DNA of 7,910 nucleotides from NCBI GenBank assembly GCA_016744275.1, contig JADGEP010000173.1:1-7910 (forward strand). The letters run 5' to 3'. This document shows positions 1 to 5,333 of the stretch, piece by piece. Each line of letters begins with the position of its first letter. Positions within the stretch are counted from its first letter, which is position 1. Under the pieces are notes generated by a model. It saw only the letters and a list, made by a program, of their open reading frames with translations, did not search any database and was not told the origin of the DNA. A program made the position numbers and the translations under genes. Source of the stretch: Candidatus Krumholzibacteriia bacterium (lineage in GTDB: Bacteria > Krumholzibacteriota > Krumholzibacteriia > LZORAL124-64-63).

Positions 1-484
1 TAACGATAGCCCACAACATCAGGAAGGCGTAACCACGCCCTTCCTGGCTGTACCAGATATGAAATGGGCTGAGGGTGAAAAGCAGCAACGAGAGGCGCGC
101 CGCCCGTCCACTCACCAGGCGAAAGGCCAACCAACCAAAAAGTGGCACGGCCAGGATGCCGGCCACCACCGCCGGCATCCGCATCATCAATTCCGAATCT
201 TCCATCTGCAGCAATGGCCATATCGTCGCCAGATAAAGGGGCCCCTGGATCGTATCAACAAATTGCTCCCAAAAGACCAGCTCGGAGCCCGGACGAATCG
301 CTTGCCAGGTCAGCAACTCATCCACCCATAAAGAGGGCCCGGCAAAGTGCAGGATGCGCAGGGCCGCACCCAGGACTGTCATGGACAGAAGAAATGTCCA
401 ACCAAAGTCCTGCTTCTCCGTCTGAGGCGGATTCAGCCACTGAGGATGAGGCACAAAAGAAGGCGCCTGATCGGCTTGAGACAT
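1..484 (-). CDS. GT39/ArnT-like membrane glycosyltransferase, N-terminal part (runs off left edge)
   Basis: The minus-strand frame is open from an ATG at 484 to the window edge, giving 161 residues and no stop. An AGGAG box lies 9 nt upstream and supports this start. After a polar N-terminus (about 1-27) comes a hydrophobic segment (about 28-46), then the motif LWVDELLTW (residues 52-60) with the Asp-Glu pair D55/E56. Further hydrophobic stretches follow at about 103-122 and from 131. The motif SPFHIWYSQEGRGYAF covers residues 139-154. An acidic pair in the first extracytoplasmic loop and a later YSQExRxYA-like motif are typical of the PMT/GT39 and ArnT superfamily, whose members move a sugar from a polyprenyl-phosphate carrier onto a periplasmic acceptor (lipid A, glycan or protein). 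Its place after LPS-type GT9 genes suggests a lipid A or core acceptor, which is inference. Most of the protein, including the C-terminal domain, is outside the window, so substrate cannot be assigned. Confidence 0.8.
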   Translation of the reverse strand, partial: MSQADQAPSFVPHPQWLNPPQTEKQDFGWTFLLSMTVLGAALRILHFAGPSLWVDELLTWQAIRPGSELVFWEQFVDTIQGPLYLATIWPLLQMEDSELMMRMPAVVAGILAVPLFGWLAFRLVSGRAARLSLLLFTLSPFHIWYSQEGRGYAFLMLWAIV

Positions 485-493
485 GGCGCGTTG

Positions 494-498
494 CTCCT
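494..498 (-). promoter_or_regulatory. Shine-Dalgarno site of the GT39-like gene
   Basis: AGGAG on the minus strand sits 9 nt before the ATG at 484, within the 31-nt gap after the DUF3108 stop (516-518). It fixes the start of the truncated GT39-like gene. Confidence 0.7.
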
Positions 499-515
499 GC
501 TACTGCCGGGCAGTG

Positions 516-1346
516 TCAGCGGGTAAAAGCGGGGCGTTCCCGCAAAGGGGTGCCAGGAGTAAATTTTTTGAGTTCCACATCTATGGAACCGACCGGAACC
601 TTCGTCTTGATCAGCACCGGCACCCGGTACTGGTCGTTTGTCACATAGAGCGTGATCTTGCCCTCGTGCTTGAAAAGGCCCTCGCCCTGCAGCACCGGTT
701 CGACCACAAAGCACTCGTAAGTGCCGGCTTCCACCGTCACGGTCTCCATGCCGTGCACGATGACCTGCAGATCATAGGTCTTCCGGCTGCTGTGTGCGAG
801 CAAGGAATAGGTATCGCCCGAACCGAGATCCAGGTTGCGCACAAAATAGAAGGCCGACAAAACATCCTGGATGCCGGTCATGATGTCAAACTGGCGGCCA
901 TCTGCGTACTTGGCCAATTCTTCCTGATGATCAAAACTGATCTCGACGGTTTTCTTGTAATCACCCTCGCGCAGTCGCTTGTGAAAATAGCGGCTGTATA
1001 ACAATTCGACATCCATGTAGCTGGAAATCTTGTCGCGAACCTTGAAAAACGACGAAAAGAACCGATTGCTGTTGGCCTTACTCTGCAATTCGTAACAGGT
1101 GTGACCTTGATATGTGGTCAAGCCCACCACTTCAAGCTCTGCTTCGCCAGCATTGACCGGCCCGTAGCCAATAGAAAAAACCATTTTTTCGCCCGGCCCA
1201 AAAACCGTGGCGGCCGGATTTTGCACAGCGGCTTCCTCGTTCGCCATGACAGGCGCATTGGACAGCGCCATCAACAGGCACAAGACCCCACCGGCGGCAA
1301 CTATTGCCGACTGCTTCAGCCTTTCAATCTTGTCAAATCCGGGCAA
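516..1346 (-). CDS. Exported DUF3108 family protein
   Basis: The protein has 276 residues. It has a basic N-terminus, a hydrophobic core (about 13-28) and a likely signal peptidase I site after APVMA (about residue 35), so the mature protein should be periplasmic or outer-membrane associated. The mature part matches the DUF3108 pattern: FGPGEKMVFSIGYGPVNAGEAEL (49-71; key residues G50, G52, E53, G66), then FFKVRDKISSYMD (100-112), then the segment around EGDYKKTVEISFD. Alternating hydrophobic and polar strands suggest an all-beta fold. The start is TTG; it is preferred because an AAGGA box lies 7 nt upstream and the next Met (M26) would cut the signal peptide. The gene starts 3 nt after the preceding GT9 stop, so it is probably translationally coupled to it. 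No catalytic residues are evident. DUF3108 function is not established; a role in envelope glycolipid handling is inference from neighbours. Family call is from recalled motif pattern. Confidence 0.82.
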   Translation of the reverse strand: MPGFDKIERLKQSAIVAAGGVLCLLMALSNAPVMANEEAAVQNPAATVFGPGEKMVFSIGYGPVNAGEAELEVVGLTTYQGHTCYELQSKANSNRFFSSFFKVRDKISSYMDVELLYSRYFHKRLREGDYKKTVEISFDHQEELAKYADGRQFDIMTGIQDVLSAFYFVRNLDLGSGDTYSLLAHSSRKTYDLQVIVHGMETVTVEAGTYECFVVEPVLQGEGLFKHEGKITLYVTNDQYRVPVLIKTKVPVGSIDVELKKFTPGTPLRERPAFTR

Positions 1347-1349
1347 GAC

Positions 1350-2399
1350 CTATTCCTTCCGTATACTCGCCAACATGCGAGTCACCGATGCAATCACCGT
1401 GCCGCTCTCCAGATTCCGCAGGCACGGATGCCCCTCCACCGGGCAGGCCGTCAAGTCGCAAGGGGAGCAATCCACCTCATGCCTCACCGAAACATGATTG
1501 GGGGTCGGTGGGTTCCAACCGCCAGGATCGGTGGGGCCAAATATCGTCACGGTGGGCAGCCCCATGGCAGCCGCCAAATGGCGTGGGCCGCAGTCCGTGC
1601 CAACAAACAAGGCCGCTCGCGATATGAGGTACGAGAGCTCGGGCAAGTTGGTTTTTGGCGCAATTACGCCTTCCCCCAGGCCGTCCGGCAGAGCGTCCAA
1701 CAACCACTCATCGCCCGGCCCGCAGATCAATGCCGGATTGACGCCCGCCGCGGGCAGTTGGGCCAACAATTCAGCCACGTGACCAGCCGGCCACATTTTC
1801 GCGGGCCAGGTGGCGCTCATGATCACCACAACGGGTATGCCCGCCCGCTCTAACCATTGCTCGCTCCAGTGACGCACTTCGGTCCGGACAGAATCCGGCG
1901 CCTCTTCGGTGCGGCAGTGCTGGGCGGCAAAACCATCCCGCCACGGTGCCGGGGCCAACCCCAAACTGCGCAAAGGATCTAAAAAAGCTTCACCGGCGTA
2001 GCCTCGCAGCGGTGTCTCGCCTTCCTGGTTTCGCGGCACCTTGACGTTGTATGCCCACCGCCGCCGTGGCAAATCGTACCCCACCCTCATCTTGGCGCCA
2101 GTCAGAGCGGTCCACAACGCAGTGCGGGGATTGCCCAGCCAGTCGATCACCAAATCATAATGACCCTGCCTCAACTGCCGCAACCAAGAGGCGCCGCTGG
2201 ACAGCGGCCAGGAGATCACCCTCACCTCCGGCGCCAGGTCGCCCAACAATCCCGCAAAAGGGCGATCGATGACCAAATCGATCTTGGCCTGTGGCCAAGC
2301 CCGGGCCACTTCAAGGACTGCCGGCATAGTCACCAGTGCATCGCCCAGGGCCTTGCGTCGGATCAACAGAATGCGCCGAAAATCGGCGGAGGCCATCAT
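1350..2399 (-). CDS. GT9 family glycosyltransferase (heptosyltransferase-like), fourth of cluster
   Basis: The protein has 349 residues, the normal size for GT9, a GT-B fold family that transfers heptose (or a related sugar) from an ADP-sugar to LPS core at the cytoplasmic face. The N-terminal domain has RRILLIRRKALGDALVTMPA (8-27) with the conserved Gly-Asp (G19, D20); the equivalent Asp is the proposed catalytic base in E. coli WaaC. A GNPRTA segment (89-94) occurs mid-domain. The C-terminal domain has SATWPAKMWP (195-204, K201), then VGTDCGPRHLAAAMGLP (266-282; D269 and H274, with Cys where most members have Ser), then FGPTDPGGWNP. A four-cysteine motif follows (C311, C314, C319, C326). 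The longer frame begins at TTG 2405, but an AAGGA box abuts that TTG and sits 6 nt before ATG 2399, so the ATG is chosen; ATG 2396 is a close alternative. It begins 2 nt after the previous GT9 stop. The exact sugar and acceptor are unknown. Confidence 0.9.
   Translation of the reverse strand: MMASADFRRILLIRRKALGDALVTMPAVLEVARAWPQAKIDLVIDRPFAGLLGDLAPEVRVISWPLSSGASWLRQLRQGHYDLVIDWLGNPRTALWTALTGAKMRVGYDLPRRRWAYNVKVPRNQEGETPLRGYAGEAFLDPLRSLGLAPAPWRDGFAAQHCRTEEAPDSVRTEVRHWSEQWLERAGIPVVVIMSATWPAKMWPAGHVAELLAQLPAAGVNPALICGPGDEWLLDALPDGLGEGVIAPKTNLPELSYLISRAALFVGTDCGPRHLAAAMGLPTVTIFGPTDPGGWNPPTPNHVSVRHEVDCSPCDLTACPVEGHPCLRNLESGTVIASVTRMLASIRKE
1354..1358 (-). promoter_or_regulatory. Shine-Dalgarno site deciding the TTG start of the DUF3108 gene
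   Basis: AAGGA (inside GGAAGGAA) lies in the last codons of the upstream GT9 gene and is 7 nt before TTG at 1344-1346. The GT9 TAG stop (1350-1352) falls between the site and the start, an arrangement that suits translational coupling. Confidence 0.65.
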
Positions 2400-2401
2400 G
2401 G

Positions 2402-3589
2402 TCAATCCTTCCCGGTCCGCGCGGCGGCCTGGCCAAACAGGGCGACCGCCGAATCACGCACCGACGCCGGTTTCAGGTCTGGCAGGCATATAAAAGCGCC
2501 GCATTCGTGAAGGTCACACGGATGGCAATCAGGCTTCAAGGCCAGCACTTCGAATGGCCCCATTTCTTCATAGGGGAACCAAATATTGGGGTCCGTCGGA
2601 CCGAACAATCCCAAGGTTGGCACACCCAGTGCCACACCGATATGCATCACGCCGCCATCGACACTGATCAGGCCCGCGGACGCAGCCAGCAACTCCTTGA
2701 CCTCGGGCACCGACATGCTCGGCAATACCGCCACCCGTTCTTCATCCAGGCCGGCGAAGGTGTCTCGCCAGCGGATTTCCTGTCCGGGTGGCAACAGGAT
2801 CTTTAGGCGCGGCGCCGGGCCCTCAGCCAACTCACTAGTCAACTCACTAGTCAACTCACTCGCCAACTCACGCCAGTGGGCTGACGGCCATTCCTTGGCT
2901 GCCCAAGTGGCGCCAGGTGCCAGAACCCAATAAGTGTCACCGGCTGTCACCTCAATGGGCGTAGCGTTTCCTGAAACCGTGCCCAAACGCGGTTTCAATT
3001 CTCCGGCACGGTATTCCTGCGCCAACCAGGTCAGAAAATCCAATCCACTTTCGGCGTGGGTCAAAGGCGCCAGCCGACAAAGGTGTTCGCCCAGTCCTCC
3101 CGGTGCCACGGCATCAAACTGCGGTGCGTCTTGGCGAATATCGTCCCGCAGCACGGTGTGGGTGTACAGGCGCTGACGCCATTTTTTGGTGCCGCCGATC
3201 CGCACCGGAATGCCGCTCAGTTTCAGCAACCACGCACTGCGTGGATTAAAAAACAGATCCACCGCCACGTCGTAACGTTCCTGCCGCAGTTCCCGGATCA
3301 TCCCCCACGTGCCTTGCGCCCGGACGGTGGTTGACGATTTTTGTTCGTGGCCGCGGGCGCCGGCATCGCTGCCCCGCCGATCGACGCCCAACAAATGAAC
3401 GCGGTCCAGATGGGGCTGATCAAACAGCACGGTGCCGTGAGCCTGTTCGCAAAGATAGCCCAGGCGCAGGTCTGGATCTCCCGCTTTCAGGGCTTCGCAA
3501 ACGACGGTGGACATGGCCACATCACCCAGGTAGCGCAACCGCGTCACCAGAGCCGAGCGGATGGGCCTATTCCCCACCAACCAGGTCAT
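2402..3589 (-). CDS. GT9 family glycosyltransferase (heptosyltransferase-like) with internal tetrapeptide repeat, third of cluster
   Basis: The protein has 395 residues, about 45 more than its neighbour encoded just downstream. The N-terminal motif is TRLRYLGDVAMST (16-28, G22 D23). An extra, poorly conserved polar stretch lies around residues 70-93, followed by VDLFFNPRSAWLLKLSG (110-126). The C-terminal donor-binding domain shows LAPGATWAAKEWP (223-235, K232), then ISVDGGVMHIGVALGVP (308-324; D311, H316) and LFGPTDPNIWFP. A four-cysteine motif follows (C355, C358, C363, C368). Between the Lys motif and the next core strand is a low-complexity linker ELAS-ELTS-ELTS-ELAE (241-256), encoded by a 12-bp tandem repeat. 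The ATG overlaps the GmhB stop by 4 bp (ATGA); a GGAG lies 10 nt upstream, so coupling probably matters. The protein should act in the cytoplasm on a nascent LPS core or similar glycolipid. Donor and acceptor are not predictable. Confidence 0.9.
   Translation of the reverse strand: MTWLVGNRPIRSALVTRLRYLGDVAMSTVVCEALKAGDPDLRLGYLCEQAHGTVLFDQPHLDRVHLLGVDRRGSDAGARGHEQKSSTTVRAQGTWGMIRELRQERYDVAVDLFFNPRSAWLLKLSGIPVRIGGTKKWRQRLYTHTVLRDDIRQDAPQFDAVAPGGLGEHLCRLAPLTHAESGLDFLTWLAQEYRAGELKPRLGTVSGNATPIEVTAGDTYWVLAPGATWAAKEWPSAHWRELASELTSELTSELAEGPAPRLKILLPPGQEIRWRDTFAGLDEERVAVLPSMSVPEVKELLAASAGLISVDGGVMHIGVALGVPTLGLFGPTDPNIWFPYEEMGPFEVLALKPDCHPCDLHECGAFICLPDLKPASVRDSAVALFGQAAARTGKD
2406..2410 (-). promoter_or_regulatory. 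Shine-Dalgarno site choosing ATG 2399 over TTG 2405
   Basis: AAGGA (within GGGAAGGA) is 6 nt before ATG 2397-2399 and directly abuts the in-frame TTG at 2403-2405. That TTG is therefore an unlikely start. The site lies in the last codons of the upstream GT9, whose TGA stop is at 2402-2404. Confidence 0.65.
2828..2875 (-). repeat. 12-bp in-frame tandem repeat, about 3.7 copies, inside a GT9 gene
   Basis: On the plus strand the unit is CAACTCACTAGT. Copies begin at 2828, 2840, 2852 and 2864. The first two are identical, the third has two changes, and the fourth matches over its first eight bases. On the coding strand the array gives repeating four-residue units Glu-Leu-Thr/Ala-Ser. Because the unit is a multiple of three, copy-number change would not shift the frame. 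Confidence 0.88.
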
Positions 3590-4206
3590 GGCGCCACCGC
3601 TCCGTTGATTTTGGTGCCCGTTTCCAGGATCATATCCAGAGCTGCCGCCAGATCATCGGCAACATGCACCCTTGGCGCATCCGGCCAAAGTTTGCGGACC
3701 TTGGCCTCCTGCGCGGCCCCGTACCCGGTGCGGACCAGGATACTGCCCAGGCCGGCATTCTGTCCCAGCCCAACGTCACTGGTTTTGTCTCCGATCACCC
3801 ACGAACGAGCCGAATCCCACTCGAAGAAAACGGCCGCTTCGGTCAACATTCCAGTCGACGGTTTGCGGCAAACGCAGTCCTGCCCAGGAGCGTGAGGGCA
3901 ATAGAAAAATGCGTCAAAACGTGCACCGAAAGCAGCCAGGTCCCCAGCGATTCTCGTCATGACAGCATCAAAATCATCTGTGGTGAAGTAGCCGCGTCCG
4001 AGGCCCGACTGATTCGATACGCCAACCAACAGATAGCCTGCGTCGCGGGCCCGCACCATGGCCTCGGCCACACCGGGCAGCAGTTCAACTCCCGCCGGGT
4101 CCTTCAGGTAGTCTTTGTCGCCGATGACGACACCATCACGATCCAGGAACAGCACTGGCTGGGGTGCATGAGCTTTCATCTCTTCCGGAACGCACCAATG
4201 AGACAT
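3586..4206 (-). CDS. gmhB: D-glycero-D-manno-heptose 1,7-bisphosphate 7-phosphatase-like HAD phosphatase
   Basis: The protein has 206 residues, typical of the HAD subfamily IIIA GmhB/HisB-N group. Motif I is LFLDRDGVVIGD (19-30), with nucleophile D22 and acid/base D24. Motif II is GVSNQSGLGRG (62-72). A zinc-type cluster CPHAPGQDCVCRKP (103-116) places C103, H105, C111 and C113 as ligands, and K115 serves as the motif III Lys. Motif IV is VIGDKTSD (137-144; D140, D144). GmhB removes the 7-phosphate from heptose bisphosphate, a cytoplasmic step in ADP-heptose synthesis; this fits the surrounding heptosyltransferase-like genes. HisB-type histidinol-phosphatase is the main alternative, but no histidine genes are nearby. 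The start ATG overlaps the WaaF-like gene's TGA by 1 bp (TGATG), and a GAGGA box 6 nt upstream supports it over the internal ATG at codon 10. Its alpha- or beta-anomer preference cannot be read from the sequence. Confidence 0.87.
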   Translation of the reverse strand: MSHWCVPEEMKAHAPQPVLFLDRDGVVIGDKDYLKDPAGVELLPGVAEAMVRARDAGYLLVGVSNQSGLGRGYFTTDDFDAVMTRIAGDLAAFGARFDAFFYCPHAPGQDCVCRKPSTGMLTEAAVFFEWDSARSWVIGDKTSDVGLGQNAGLGSILVRTGYGAAQEAKVRKLWPDAPRVHVADDLAAALDMILETGTKINGAVAP

Positions 4207-5333
4207 CAGCAGTCCTCGCTTTCAGCGGCAGGATCGGCCAACAAAGTTCGCATCCGATCCAGCACCAGGTCGGCCGGGATTTCCGCCAAACAGAATCGGG
4301 ATTGGTTGCAGGTCTTGCGATAACAGGGGCGGCATTCAAACCCATCGGCCACCACGGCGGCCGTGCGGCGCCCCAAAGGGTGGGTCCAATCGGGGTTTGA
4401 GGAGCCAAAAATCCCCACCGCCGGCAAACCCACGGCTCCGGCCAAGTGCATCAGGCCACTGTCGTTGCCGACAAAAGCCGACGCTTCTCTCATGATCTGC
4501 ACAACGTCCTGCAGGTTGGTCTGTCCCGTCAGGTCGACAACCTGGCCCTTGTCTCTCAAAGTATTGGTCCACGACAATCGTGATTCTGAACGCATCGCCG
4601 CGACAAAGTCTGCAGTTTGTGCATCACCCAACAAAACGACCCGCACTCCTTCCTGCTCAACCGCCTTCTCCACAAATTCACCCAGACGTTGGCGTGGCCA
4701 GGTCTTCGCTTCGCCGTAGGTGGTGCCCGGTGCGATGATCCACAACGGGGCTGTTCCGGCTTCATCTTCACGAGCAGATCCACCTTCAACGAGATGTAAA
4801 GCGGGCAACGGCAGGCCTACGGCCGGCAGCTCAGGCGCCTCAATTTGCAGGCTCTCCAACAACGCCAAACCCAATTCCAACATTTCAAAACTGTAGTGCC
4901 GACTGCCACGGGGACCGCGAGCCAGGCCGGGACTGAGCAACAGGCCCCGACCGTCCGTGGCATGGCCAATCCGTACGGGGATGCGGGCCAAGGCCGCCGC
5001 CAATCCGGCTCGCAGGCTCGGCGGACACTCCACCACCGCGGCATACCTCTTTTCGCTCATCAATTTAGCCTGACGCCAAATGCCGGCGACGCCGGCGTGT
5101 AGGCCATCACGATCAATGATCAGCATATCCGACACCCGGGGGTCGTCTGCAAAAAGTGCAGACCAAGGGCCCCTTACGGCCAGGTGCAGCTCGGGACGTT
5201 CCTTTTCCGGCAGCGTCTTGAATGCTGCGTCCAAAAAACTGATCAAGGGAGTGGTCATGATCACATCGCCCAGCCAATTGGGCATCTGCACCAATACACG
5301 CGGCGGCGTGCCTGAAGTGGCAGGACTATTCAT
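4206..5333 (-). CDS. waaF: WaaF-like (heptosyltransferase II-like) GT9 glycosyltransferase
   Basis: The protein has 375 residues. Of the four GT9 proteins here this is closest to the classical heptosyltransferase II pattern. The N-terminus is VLVQMPNWLGDVIMTTPL (13-30), with G22 and D23. The donor-site motif is IAPGTTYGEAKTWP (200-213, K210). Next come FVGNDSGLMHLAGAVGLP (287-304; D291, S292, G293, H296) and IFGSSNPDWTHPLG (308-321). A four-cysteine motif follows (C334, C337, C342, C348). WaaF transfers L-glycero-D-manno-heptose from ADP-heptose to the first core heptose at the inner face of the cytoplasmic membrane; that assignment here is by motif resemblance only. An open frame extends to an ATG at 5423, but those 30 residues are encoded over the acidic tail of the upstream gene and look non-native, so ATG 5333 is chosen. 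It overlaps the upstream TAG (5326-5328) by 8 bp and has only a weak GGA close to it, which implies translational coupling. Confidence 0.88.
   Translation of the reverse strand: MNSPATSGTPPRVLVQMPNWLGDVIMTTPLISFLDAAFKTLPEKERPELHLAVRGPWSALFADDPRVSDMLIIDRDGLHAGVAGIWRQAKLMSEKRYAAVVECPPSLRAGLAAALARIPVRIGHATDGRGLLLSPGLARGPRGSRHYSFEMLELGLALLESLQIEAPELPAVGLPLPALHLVEGGSAREDEAGTAPLWIIAPGTTYGEAKTWPRQRLGEFVEKAVEQEGVRVVLLGDAQTADFVAAMRSESRLSWTNTLRDKGQVVDLTGQTNLQDVVQIMREASAFVGNDSGLMHLAGAVGLPAVGIFGSSNPDWTHPLGRRTAAVVADGFECRPCYRKTCNQSRFCLAEIPADLVLDRMRTLLADPAAESEDC
4213..4217 (-). promoter_or_regulatory. Shine-Dalgarno site of the gmhB-like gene
   Basis: GAGGA lies in the final codons of the WaaF-like gene, 6 nt before ATG 4204-4206. 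It favours that start over the internal Met codon at 4177-4179, whose purine run is too close to the ATG. Confidence 0.65.

Noticed and set aside
502..514. Near-palindrome ACTGCC-N-GGCAGT just after the DUF3108 stop, as a possible terminator or regulatory hairpin
   Set aside because: The stem would be only about five pairs with a three-base loop and there is no T-run after it. The ribosome site for the next gene follows at once. It may be chance.
142..648. A 168-codon plus-strand open frame near the left edge
   Set aside because: The minus strand here encodes the GT39-like N-terminus and the end of DUF3108. The plus-strand product is Pro/Ser-rich with no recognisable feature.
1101..1853. A 250-codon plus-strand open frame across the DUF3108/GT9 junction
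   Set aside because: It lies antisense to two well-supported genes and has an Arg/His/Gln-rich composition without domain motifs or a clear ribosome site.
3331..4323. A 330-codon plus-strand open frame antisense to gmhB and the neighbouring GT9 gene
   Set aside because: It is a shadow of high-G+C minus-strand genes whose motifs are unmistakable. Its translation is low-complexity, rich in Arg/Ser/Pro, has no recognisable domain, and it spans gene boundaries.
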